Shown here piece after piece: positions 20,060-28,091 of a stretch of 64,000 nt of DNA. Source of the stretch: Jeotgalibacillus sp. ET6 (GTDB lineage Bacteria; Bacillota; Bacilli; Bacillales; Jeotgalibacillaceae). The DNA is taken from contig NZ_JARUIU010000011.1 in NCBI RefSeq assembly GCF_029667115.1, forward strand, positions 33,920 through 97,919. The letters are read 5' to 3'. The translations under genes were made by a program, and so were the position numbers. The notes beneath the pieces are model-generated. The model searched no databases. It had not been told where the DNA came from and saw only the letters and a list, made by a program, of their open reading frames with translations. Every line of letters starts with the position of its first letter. Within the stretch, counting starts at the first letter, position 1.

Positions 20060-21171
20060 TGATTTCAGAAAATTATAAACACCTGCTTGTTAAAGAGACT
20101 AAGCAATTAGATGTTTATTTAGGACGAAATACAGACTTTCAAAAACTAGTTCAAGAAATAACTGATGAACAAAATGATAAAGCTGCTTTAGAGCTAATCA
20201 AAAACTTAGGTATTTTAACAAAAAGAGAATCATTGCCTAAGATGGAGGAAAAGCAAGAAAAAATTGTTGAGATATTATATAAGTATCTAGGAGCTCAAAA
20301 GATTGATTGGCTTGTCCAGGATTTAAAAGATTCATCGTATGTTTCACTAGAAAACTTATTAGTTCAATTAGAAGATTTGATAGGTCTCGAGAATGTAAAG
20401 CAACAAGTCCGTGATTTGATTGATTATAATAAAATACAACAGATGAGAGTAGATAATGGATTAAAAAAATCCAATAAGACTTATCATATCGCCTTCCTTG
20501 GGAATCCAGGGACAGCAAAAACTACAGTAGCACGCATTGTTGGAAGAATGTATAAAGCTATTGGTTTATTGAGTAAAGGTCACTTTATTGAAGCTAGTAG
20601 GACTGACTTAATTGCTGAATATCAAGGACAGACAGCAATTAAGGTCAAAAGACTAATTAATCGTGCTAAAGGTGGGGTTCTGTTTATTGATGAAGCTTAC
20701 AGCTTAACAGAGAATGATCATAGTGATAGTTACGGAAGAGAAAGCCTCACTGAATTAACAAAGGCACTTGAAGATTATCGTGATGACCTAGTAGTAATAG
20801 TGGCAGGGTATGCAGATTTAATGGAACAGTTTTTTCAATCCAATCCTGGATTAAAGTCTAGATTTAATACTTTTATTTCCTTTAATGATTATTCTTTAGA
20901 GGAGCTTGTTCAAATATTCAATTATAATTGTAAGCATAATGATTATATAGCTGAAAAGGAAGCTATTGAAAAAGTTCGTGACTTGTTAAAAGTAAAGTTA
21001 GATGAAAAAAATGAACAATTTTCTAATGGGCGTCTAGTTCGAAATTTATTTGATGATATCACAATGAATCAAGCAAAACGGCTTTCAAAAATAAAAGAAC
21101 GTATTGTTAAAGAAGAATTGATTCTATTGAAAAAAGAAGATGTTTCTCAAGGAACTGAAATCATAAAATAA
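20056..21171 (+). CDS. AAA+ ATPase of the CbbX/SpoVK type (defence-island gene C)
   Basis: 371 residues from the ATG at 20056, which overlaps the preceding stop. An N-terminal helical region (residues 1-100) leads into an AAA+ module: LEDLIGLENVKQQVRDL, Walker A GNPGTAKTT (149-157), pore-loop-like AEYQGQTAIKV, Walker B GVLFIDEAYSL (207-217), sensor VVIVAGYADLM and the arginine finger in NPGLKSRF (R269). This is the compact single-AAA architecture of CbbX, SpoVK and EccA, which form hexameric remodelers. The partners upstream suggest it remodels or fires the membrane-bound coiled-coil/HNH-like proteins; that is inference. Confidence 0.85.
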   Translation: MMISENYKHLLVKETKQLDVYLGRNTDFQKLVQEITDEQNDKAALELIKNLGILTKRESLPKMEEKQEKIVEILYKYLGAQKIDWLVQDLKDSSYVSLENLLVQLEDLIGLENVKQQVRDLIDYNKIQQMRVDNGLKKSNKTYHIAFLGNPGTAKTTVARIVGRMYKAIGLLSKGHFIEASRTDLIAEYQGQTAIKVKRLINRAKGGVLFIDEAYSLTENDHSDSYGRESLTELTKALEDYRDDLVVIVAGYADLMEQFFQSNPGLKSRFNTFISFNDYSLEELVQIFNYNCKHNDYIAEKEAIEKVRDLLKVKLDEKNEQFSNGRLVRNLFDDITMNQAKRLSKIKERIVKEELILLKKEDVSQGTEIIK

Positions 21172-21495
21172 TTGGAACTTGCGATTCAGACTTTAAAACT
21201 GTCTTTGCATATAGCTGCGGATGTTTAAACATGGCGGTCGGAAGTATAGAGAGAAAATATACTGGAAACCACAGCAGAAATAAAAATAGATTAACTTAAC
21301 TAATGTCAGTCATCCCTTTAAAAGTAGTTAAACTTCTTTTATAAACATGGCTGACATTTTTTAAAAGGGAATGTAATACATATTAAAGCTCATATTTCAT
21401 GTATCAAAACAAGTTTTTACAAAGAAAGAGTATACCGTGATGGAATGTATGCCTACTTACTTCTTGAAGAGTAAATTTAAAGGAGGATTTTATAA
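21172..21495. other. intergenic region splitting the two island modules
   Basis: Contains the terminator at 21302-21364, then ~130 bp of AT-rich sequence that must hold the promoter of the Gabija-like pair. No supportable reading frame. The terminator indicates that the two modules are separate transcription units. Confidence 0.6.
21302..21364 (+). terminator. terminator after the three-gene module
   Basis: Outer stem AATGTCAGTCAT / ATGGCTGACATT, an inner stem AAAAGT / CTTCTTTT-type, then a run of six T. Long but nearly perfect. Confidence 0.75.
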
Positions 21496-23466
21496 ATGTT
21501 AATTTCAGAACTTCACATAAGTAACTTTAGATCATTTGGTGCAGATATTCAGTCGGTTAAAATTGATAACTTAACAGCTCTAATAGGCTCAAATAGCTCA
21601 GGTAAAACTAGTATGATTTACGCTTTGTTAAGATTATTTGGTCAGAGAAATAATGATAGAACTCTGATTAAAACGGATTTTCATGTTTCTGAAGATGAAG
21701 ATATATCTAATATCGAAGAAATAAATCTCAGTATAGAAGCAAAAATTTCATTTCCAGAATTAAATTTTCAAGAACCACAGGAAATTACAACTATACCTGA
21801 GTTTATAAAACAGTTGGTTGTAGATGAGGCTGGAAAAGAGCCGTATTTAAGAATACGTTTAGTTGGGAAATGGGTACAGGGTACTACTCCAGAAGGTGAT
21901 ATTGATCAAGAATTATTTTATGTAAAAGTACCTTACGGACATGAGGAACAAGATGCTTTAGTTAAGGTGCCAGTTCATCATAAAAAGTTAATTCAAATGA
22001 TGTATGTGCCTGCTATGAGAGATCCAGCTAATCAGTTGAAAAATGCTTCTGGGACAATACTTTGGCGTATTTTTGGTGGAATTGAATGGCCGCAAAATAT
22101 AAACCAAGATATAGAATCATTAACTAATCCAATTGAAGAGTTGTTTAGTGGTGTTGACGGAATTAAAAATGTACAAGAAATCTTAAACATTCAATGGAAT
22201 AAATATCATAAAGATCGAAGATATTCAAAAAGTCAATTGAAGTTTAATAGCAGTAGTTTGAATGATTTTTTAAAAAACGTCGAGATTTTGTTTAGTCCAG
22301 CTGTTCAAGGTAATTCTATGAGGGTTGATGGGTTGGGTGATGGTTTAAAATCATTATTTTATATAACATTAGTCTCTTCACTGCTTGAAATTGAAAATAA
22401 ACTAGATAAAGAAGATAAACCATTGTTGAATATATTAGCTATAGAAGAGCCCGAGAATCATATATCACAGCATTTATTAGGAAGAGTAGTTAGGAATTTA
22501 AAAGAAATATCTGACAGAGAAAATTCACAAGTTATATTATCTTCCCATAATTCGTCTATCATTGGAAAAATTGATCCCGAATACATTAGACACGTGCAAA
22601 TAAGCGATTCAAAGTCTCTGGTCCACAATATTTCACTTCCTGAAAAACATGCTGAAGCATTTACTTATATTAAAGAGGCGGTTAAATCTTATCCTGATTT
22701 GTACTTTTCAAAATTAGTGGTTTTAGGAGAAGGTGATAGTGAGGAGATTATATTGCCAAAGTTATTAAGTGCTTCTGATGTTTATCTTGACGATTTCAAT
22801 ATTTCAGTAGTGCCACTAGGTGGAAGACATGTTAACCATATGTGGAAGCTCCTAAATGATTTATCGATTCCTCATGTTACTTTGTTAGATTTAGACAGAG
22901 AGCGGAATGGAGGCGGTTGGGGAAGAATCAAATATGTATTAGAGCAACTTAACGAAAATAATAGATGTTCCGAGGATCTTAGAACAGTTTATAGAGGTGA
23001 AGAAGAAAGACATATTTATAGCTTAGAAGAAATTAAAGAATTTCATAATAGAGATGTAGAAGAATTAGAATCAATGAACACATGGATAACCAAATTAGAA
23101 GGAGAAGATATATATTTTTCATATCCATTAGATATAGATTTCTCTATGTTGAAAAATTTTCAAGAGAAATACCAAAACACGATGACTAATGGACCGAGGA
23201 TTCCAGCAGATGAACAATCCACAGAGTACCATAATAAATTGCAAGGCTCCATCCAAGCTTCTCTTAAAAATAAACTGGCTGTTGCCAAAACATATTCTTT
23301 TGAGGAAAAAAAGTTAATGATATGGTACAATTCATTATTTTTAGGTAGAGGGAAACCAAGTACACATATTGCTGCCTTGAAGGATGAAGAAGACACTACA
23401 TTATTGGAGAATGCCCCCAAAGAACTATTAAGACTTTTAGATAAAATAAAAGAAAAATTAGATTGA
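21496..23466 (+). CDS. OLD-family ATPase-TOPRIM nuclease, GajA-like
   Basis: 656 residues. An ABC/SMC-type ATPase is split around a long insertion: Walker A GSNSSGKTS (31-39), signature-like DGLGDGLKSLFYIT (278-291), Walker B LAIEEPENH (314-322) and H-loop SSHNSS (349-354). A TOPRIM nuclease domain follows, with GEGDSEEIILPKLL (E412, E416/E417) and the LLDLD acidic motif (D465, D467). This is the class 2 OLD layout in tandem with a UvrD-like helicase, as in Gabija GajA, but longer than the ~580-residue prototype. The ribosome binding site is AAAGGAGGAT. The helicase gene starts 14 nt downstream. DNA cleavage is inferred from the family. Confidence 0.88.
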   Translation: MLISELHISNFRSFGADIQSVKIDNLTALIGSNSSGKTSMIYALLRLFGQRNNDRTLIKTDFHVSEDEDISNIEEINLSIEAKISFPELNFQEPQEITTIPEFIKQLVVDEAGKEPYLRIRLVGKWVQGTTPEGDIDQELFYVKVPYGHEEQDALVKVPVHHKKLIQMMYVPAMRDPANQLKNASGTILWRIFGGIEWPQNINQDIESLTNPIEELFSGVDGIKNVQEILNIQWNKYHKDRRYSKSQLKFNSSSLNDFLKNVEILFSPAVQGNSMRVDGLGDGLKSLFYITLVSSLLEIENKLDKEDKPLLNILAIEEPENHISQHLLGRVVRNLKEISDRENSQVILSSHNSSIIGKIDPEYIRHVQISDSKSLVHNISLPEKHAEAFTYIKEAVKSYPDLYFSKLVVLGEGDSEEIILPKLLSASDVYLDDFNISVVPLGGRHVNHMWKLLNDLSIPHVTLLDLDRERNGGGWGRIKYVLEQLNENNRCSEDLRTVYRGEEERHIYSLEEIKEFHNRDVEELESMNTWITKLEGEDIYFSYPLDIDFSMLKNFQEKYQNTMTNGPRIPADEQSTEYHNKLQGSIQASLKNKLAVAKTYSFEEKKLMIWYNSLFLGRGKPSTHIAALKDEEDTTLLENAPKELLRLLDKIKEKLD

Positions 23467-23480
23467 ACAGGGGGGGAATG

Positions 23481-25406
23481 ATGAAAAATAAAGTATCTGA
23501 GCAAGATTGGAAGCCATCAGATAACATAGGATTAGAGGATGATGCATTAGCTTCAATAAAAGAGCCTAATAATGTTTCAATTGTTGCTGGACCGGGAGCT
23601 GGGAAAACTGAGCTTTTAGCTCATAAGGTTGGATACCTAATTGAAACGGGAGTATGTAAATATCCAAAAAAAATTTTAGCTATAAGTTTTAAGGTGGATG
23701 CTGCCAAAAACCTTCAAGATCGTGTTGAAAAGAGATACGGTAAAGACGTTTCAAACAGATTTGAGTCCAAAACATTCGACTCTTTTGCAAAAGTGTTATT
23801 GGATCAATTTCACCATGCCTTATCTGAAGAATATAAACCAGCAAAACAATATGAGATTATTAATAATGAAAGATTAATAGATGATATTATTAAAGGGTAT
23901 ATTACTGATACAAATGTATATTATCCGTCATGGCAACAGGAGTATAATCTTTCAAGAGTTAATAAACTATTGAAAGAAACAAGACTTCCTTTATCAACTT
24001 TTGATAATGATTTGTATGATTGGATTAATAAGAGATTATGGAATGTATTATTAAAAGGAAAGAACAATTTAAATAGTTCATTGACCTTTCACATGATATC
24101 AATTTTAGTAGAATATTTATTAAGAGATAACCCACTAATTGTTAAATCTCTACATGCTACATATAGTCATGTATTTTTGGATGAATTTCAGGATACGACA
24201 TATATTCAATATGATTTGTTAAAAACAGCTTTTTTAGATTCACAATCTACTGTTACAACCGTAGGTGATAATAAACAACGAATAATGGGTTGGGCCGGGG
24301 CACTAACAAATGCTTTTGAAATTTTTAATAAAGATTTTAATGCAACTCAGTTCTCATTGTTAAATAATTACAGAGCCGCTCCTAGATTAATCTATATTCA
24401 GAATTTATTTTCTAAAACACTAAATAATGCTTCGGTTGAAGCAATTCCAGCGGGAGAGTCAAGCGCAGTAGATGGAGTCTGTGAAATATGGACATTTCAA
24501 AATCATAAGAATGAAGCAAATATTTTAGCGGGAAAAATAAAAGAATGGATGGATTCTGAATATTTAATGCCAAGAGATTTCTGTATTATTGTTAAGCAAC
24601 AGGAACATGTATATGCCGCGGAAATTACTCAAGCTCTTTCGAAGTTAAATATTGAGAGTAGAATCGAGAAAGAATTTCAGGATTTATTAGCTGATGAATT
24701 AATTATACTATCCTTAAATTTTTTAAAATTGTGTGGAGAGGAAAAATTTCCGGATTTATGGTTAGAATTTACCGATACAGTTATTAAAATAAAATATACA
24801 CGTTCTGACTTAGAAGATATAAACATATTGAACGTAGAAAAGGATTTATCAAAAACTTTAAAAACAATTACCGATACTTTTTCTAATGTTAATGAAGCAA
24901 ATTTTGAGACAGAGTTTCAAAAAATATTAAACATGATAGTGGAATTTTTAGGTGAAGAGAATATTAAGGCAATCTATCCAAAATATAACCAAAAAAACTA
25001 TATAGAAGATAGAATTGAAAGAATGATAAATAACCTAAACTATTATGAAGGTGCTTCGTTGATGGATCTAATTCAAGAATTTTATGGAGAATATAGCATT
25101 CCTATAATGACAATTCATAAAAGTAAAGGGTTGGAATATAGCACAGTTATATTTGTTGGTTTAGAAGATGCAGCATTTTGGAGTTTTAAAACTCAGAAAG
25201 AATCAGATAAGAATGCATTCTTTGTAGCTTTATCCCGTGCTAAGCAAAGAGTTATCTTTACTACTAGCAAAGAGCGGGAAATTTTAAAATATGGGAAGCT
25301 TACCTATGTGACACAAGATGTTAAGGAAATATCAGAAGTACTAAAAATACTAGTTGATGCAAAAGTTCCTATAGTTAAAGAGATTGACCATACAATTGAT
25401 AAATGA
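23481..25406 (+). CDS. UvrD/PcrA-like helicase, GajB-like
   Basis: 641 residues from the ATG at 23481; an adjacent ATG at 23478 is equally in frame, and the AGGGGGGG site precedes both. SF1 motifs are complete: Walker A AGPGAGKTELLAHK, motif Ia ILAISFKVDAA, motif II FLDEFQDTTY, motif III VGDNKQRIMGWAGA, motif IV LNNYRAAPRLI, motif V MTIHKSKGLEYSTVIFVGLE and motif VI FVALSRAKQRVIF. It follows a GajA-like gene, the arrangement of Gabija anti-phage systems. It is longer than the ~494-residue prototype GajB; the extra length lies between motifs IV and V (roughly residues 370-530). Confidence 0.88.
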   Translation: MKNKVSEQDWKPSDNIGLEDDALASIKEPNNVSIVAGPGAGKTELLAHKVGYLIETGVCKYPKKILAISFKVDAAKNLQDRVEKRYGKDVSNRFESKTFDSFAKVLLDQFHHALSEEYKPAKQYEIINNERLIDDIIKGYITDTNVYYPSWQQEYNLSRVNKLLKETRLPLSTFDNDLYDWINKRLWNVLLKGKNNLNSSLTFHMISILVEYLLRDNPLIVKSLHATYSHVFLDEFQDTTYIQYDLLKTAFLDSQSTVTTVGDNKQRIMGWAGALTNAFEIFNKDFNATQFSLLNNYRAAPRLIYIQNLFSKTLNNASVEAIPAGESSAVDGVCEIWTFQNHKNEANILAGKIKEWMDSEYLMPRDFCIIVKQQEHVYAAEITQALSKLNIESRIEKEFQDLLADELIILSLNFLKLCGEEKFPDLWLEFTDTVIKIKYTRSDLEDINILNVEKDLSKTLKTITDTFSNVNEANFETEFQKILNMIVEFLGEENIKAIYPKYNQKNYIEDRIERMINNLNYYEGASLMDLIQEFYGEYSIPIMTIHKSKGLEYSTVIFVGLEDAAFWSFKTQKESDKNAFFVALSRAKQRVIFTTSKEREILKYGKLTYVTQDVKEISEVLKILVDAKVPIVKEIDHTIDK

Positions 25407-25588
25407 TTTAAATGAAGTACAATATGAATTATATATTAAATAAAACAATACGATCTATTATCAAATAATATAGACGAGAGTTTTAAAGATCAACGCTAGT
25501 CTATTAATTCTTTTAAATTAACACAATGAACTGTAACTTAAAGCAATACACCACTACATCTCACGTTATTTTGTATTTTTACTACCGT

Positions 25589-25636
25589 CAGGACTCCAGT
25601 CATGTGGAGTGTGTGGCATGGCTGGAACTCGTTTAA
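25589..25636 (+). pseudogene. displaced 3' end of an RlmCD-type gene (putative attachment-site remnant)
   Basis: The frame at 25589-25636 reads [15 protein letters not shown] and a stop, matching [14 protein letters not shown] at the end of rlmCD (16631-16682). The two copies share the 14 bp TGTGTGGCATGGCT exactly and differ at mostly synonymous sites around it. Homology stops abruptly upstream. This is the expected result of an element integrating at the 3' end of rlmCD, supplying a new end and pushing the old one to the far junction. Confidence 0.75.
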
Positions 25637-25734
25637 CATTATTCTCCAGCCCAAGCTGGCATACATTAAAATCAGAAGTTTGATTAGTATACGATTGATG
25701 ATATATGTAGCTAATTAAAAATAATCTATCTTTA

Positions 25735-25767
25735 AAGCATCCACTCAATATGGTGGATGTTTTTTTT
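25735..25767 (+). terminator. terminator downstream of the rlmCD remnant
   Basis: Stem CATCCACT / GGTGGATG with a short AT-rich loop, then eight T. It has no intact gene directly upstream, so it is probably the original terminator of rlmCD from before the island arrived. Confidence 0.7.
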
Positions 25768-25856
25768 GTTAAATTCATGTAACCGCACATACATAAATAT
25801 GAAGGACCATAAATTACTTGGATGAGGCTTGCAGTATATTTCAGGAAGGTGATTTG

Positions 25857-26303
25857 TTGAAAAAGCTAAACCCTGAAAAGTTAACTGTTGAATTCAGTAC
25901 TGGTGCAACGATGACTGAACCGGTAATAGGCCGCAAGTATACATTAACTCACTCAGACATTACTGCAGATCTTTTTCTCACAATTGGTCTGCAGTTTGCT
26001 CTTGAAAAAGTAAATGCCATGAGAGATGAAGTGCTCGCAGAATGGAAGATGGGTAATGGATTTCCATTTCTATACGTATATGTTTATGTTGATGGAGAAT
26101 TTGATCCAGCAGTTACTGCTAGGCGGAATGCAATTTTCAGGCGGGAGATGCCTTTAGCTTTAGAGGCAATCAGGTATGGCGATAGAAAATTCTTTGCGAC
26201 GCATTCAGCATTAGACAGGGCACCAATTTGGATTCATTTTGATTCAACAAATCCACTGTATAACAAGTTTGAGAACTGGGGTACACCTGGTGATTATCAG
26301 TAA
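25857..26303 (+). CDS. Staygreen-family protein
   Basis: 148 residues from a TTG at 25857, chosen because the perfect site GGAAGGTGAT lies just upstream; the frame stays open to 25818. The sequence KLNPEKLTVEFSTGATMTEP, RKYTLTHSDITADLFLTIG, RRNAIFRREMPLALEAIRYG and FENWGTPGDY follows the Staygreen (SGR) family, whose plant members act in chlorophyll breakdown as Mg-dechelatases. Bacillus homologues are common and of unknown role. No chlorophyll-related neighbours are present. Likely the first chromosomal gene after the island. Confidence 0.82.
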   Translation: MKKLNPEKLTVEFSTGATMTEPVIGRKYTLTHSDITADLFLTIGLQFALEKVNAMRDEVLAEWKMGNGFPFLYVYVYVDGEFDPAVTARRNAIFRREMPLALEAIRYGDRKFFATHSALDRAPIWIHFDSTNPLYNKFENWGTPGDYQ

Positions 26304-26540
26304 TTCGCTTTTGATCTCAATGGAGTTTATGACGAGTATTTTAGAAAGAAGATAATTTACAGTATCTATTTTTAGGATGTTCATTTTCATCTCCTTATGA
26401 TGTGAATTAATTATGGTTGCTCAAAACTAATGATTGACCTGGTAGATCGTAAGAACTTTCATAATATATAATCTTTATTGATTCATATTGTGTAAAAGTT
26501 CTTCCTTGTGTTAAAGTGTCAAAACAAACTTCATATGAAT
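26304..26540. other. intergenic region before the guanine riboswitch
   Basis: AT-rich, with no supportable gene. It must contain the promoter of the riboswitch-controlled nucleoside transporter transcript. Confidence 0.5.
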
Positions 26541-26541
26541 T

Positions 26542-26610
26542 CCTTATATAACTATGGTGATATGGACCATAAGTCTCTACCTGGCAGCCTTAAATTGCCG
26601 GACTATAAGG
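26542..26610 (+). promoter_or_regulatory. guanine-class purine riboswitch aptamer
   Basis: All three helices can be drawn. P1 is CCTTATA (26542-26548) with TATAAGG (26604-26610). P2 is TATGG / CCATA, closing the conserved loop TGATATGG. The junction is AAGTCTCTACC. P3 is CTGGCA / TGCCGG with loop GCCTTAAAT. The specificity base in GGACTATAAGG is C, giving guanine/hypoxanthine rather than adenine recognition. It lies ahead of a nucleoside transporter. Confidence 0.93.
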
Positions 26611-26627
26611 AAAGTCATTCTATACAT

Positions 26628-26692
26628 AAAAGTGTATGGGGCTTTCTTTATATATGGAGAAAGTCGCATACACTTTTTTATTTTTTCCTAAT
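26628..26692 (+). terminator. riboswitch expression-platform terminator
   Basis: Stem AAAGTGTATG..GCTTTC / GAAAGTC..CATACACTTT followed by a long T-rich run. It lies 18 nt after the aptamer, so purine binding is expected to favour termination before the transporter gene. Confidence 0.88.
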
Positions 26693-26769
26693 AGTGGTCT
26701 GACATCATACGACTACATAGAAATATAAGCAATTATTGAAGTGAACACATCAATGGGAGGTATCTTGCT

Positions 26770-27963
26770 TTGAATTTTGTTTATGGTATTTTTTCTTTAA
26801 TGGGAGTTCTATTTCTGGCCTGGCTATGGAGCAGCAAGCGCTCTGCGATTAATTGGCGCATAGTCCTTACAGGGATTATGATTGAATTTTTGCTTGTTTT
26901 ATTCGTTTTGAAGGTTCCATTTGGACAAGTCATCCTGAATAATGCAGCGCTCGGTGTTCAGAAGGTGATCGATTATAGCACGGAAGGAATTATGTTCGTG
27001 TTCGGAGGTTTTTATGAAGAAGGGACCAATATCACTTTCGTTTTTGCAATTAATGTATTGGGTGCGATCATTTTTATTTCGGCAATCATTTCAGCCCTCT
27101 ACTATTTGCGCATCATTCCTTTATTTGTAAAGTATTTAGGGATTGTGCTTGGCAGGATTTTAGGTACAACAAAAGTGGAATCGTTTAATGCAATCGGCAA
27201 TTCCTTTTTGGGCTTAGTAGAGGCCCCGCTTTTGATCAAACCTTATCTTATCAAGCTGACCCGGTCAGAGGTTTTTGCTGTGATGGTTGGAGGAACCGCG
27301 TCGGCAAGCGGAGCAATTTTGATCGGGTATTCCTTAATGGGAATTGATATGAAGCTGCTGCTTATTTCCGTTTTCAGTGTGCCGCTCGTTTCCCTCGTCA
27401 TTGCCAAAGTGATGGAGCCTGAAACAGAGGAATCGCAGACAAATGGCGATATATCGTTAGGAAAGACTGCGCATACCAATGTATTTGAAGCAATTGCAGA
27501 TGGGGCGTTAAACGGAACAAGGCTCGCCATTAATATTGGGGGTCTGCTGATCGCCTTTATTGGAATCCTGGCATTAATTAACGGTCTGCTTGGTTTGCTC
27601 AACACAGAGCTTTCCACCATTTTTGGCTATATTTTCTATCCTTTGGCGATACTGATCGGCATTCCGATGGATGAAGCATTTAAGGCCGCCTCCATTATAG
27701 GCACAAAGCTTTCTGTTAACGAATTTGTCGCATTCAGTGAGCTGTCTTCAATCATGGATGATCTTTCACCAAAGACAGTGGCGATTTTAACCGTTGCGCT
27801 TTGCAATTTCGCCAACCTGTCCTCCATTGGACAATTAATTGTTGGATTAGGTTCCCTAGAGCCCAGCCAACAAAAGACGGTATCCAAGTTAAGCTTCAAA
27901 GCAATAGTGGCTGGAACCCTGGCAAGCTTTATTACGGCCATCATTGTCAGCCTCTTTTTATAA
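26770..27963 (+). CDS. nupG: nucleoside transporter, CNT family (NupG/NupC-like)
   Basis: Concentrative nucleoside uptake. 397 residues, strongly hydrophobic, with CNT signatures GNSFLGLVEAPLLIKPYL, MVGGTASASGAILIGYSLMG and a C-terminal ALCNFANLSSIGQLIVGLG block. TTG start, GGGAGG nine bases upstream. Control by a guanine riboswitch suggests purine nucleoside (guanosine/inosine) import, as for NupG (YxjA) of B. subtilis; that substrate preference is inferred from the regulation. Convergent with the next gene. Confidence 0.9.
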   Translation: MNFVYGIFSLMGVLFLAWLWSSKRSAINWRIVLTGIMIEFLLVLFVLKVPFGQVILNNAALGVQKVIDYSTEGIMFVFGGFYEEGTNITFVFAINVLGAIIFISAIISALYYLRIIPLFVKYLGIVLGRILGTTKVESFNAIGNSFLGLVEAPLLIKPYLIKLTRSEVFAVMVGGTASASGAILIGYSLMGIDMKLLLISVFSVPLVSLVIAKVMEPETEESQTNGDISLGKTAHTNVFEAIADGALNGTRLAINIGGLLIAFIGILALINGLLGLLNTELSTIFGYIFYPLAILIGIPMDEAFKAASIIGTKLSVNEFVAFSELSSIMDDLSPKTVAILTVALCNFANLSSIGQLIVGLGSLEPSQQKTVSKLSFKAIVAGTLASFITAIIVSLFL

Positions 27964-28091
27964 GAATCATCACGATCTTTTTTTAAAAATACTATAGTCA
28001 GCTCGCATGGCATTTGGAGTGTGCAGCTCAACTGAGGAGGCTCCACCCTGCAAAAATGATTCTTCAACCTTAGGGAGTCACGAGAGTACGA

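Larger units (their letters stand above)
25407..25856. other. right boundary region of the island
   Basis: Holds the rlmCD-type 3' remnant (25589-25636) and, ~100 bp later, a terminator (25735-25767). Both are what should follow an intact rlmCD. Otherwise AT-rich, with no supportable gene. Confidence 0.6.

Noticed and set aside
16899..21171. Type VII secretion locus (EccA-like AAA+ with membrane proteins)
   Set aside because: The ATPase is of the right general class, but there is no WXG100 protein, no FtsK/EccC ATPase and no LXG toxin nearby.
16683..25640. Prophage or integrative conjugative element
   Set aside because: No integrase, capsid, portal, terminase, relaxase or replication genes; only defence-type genes are present.
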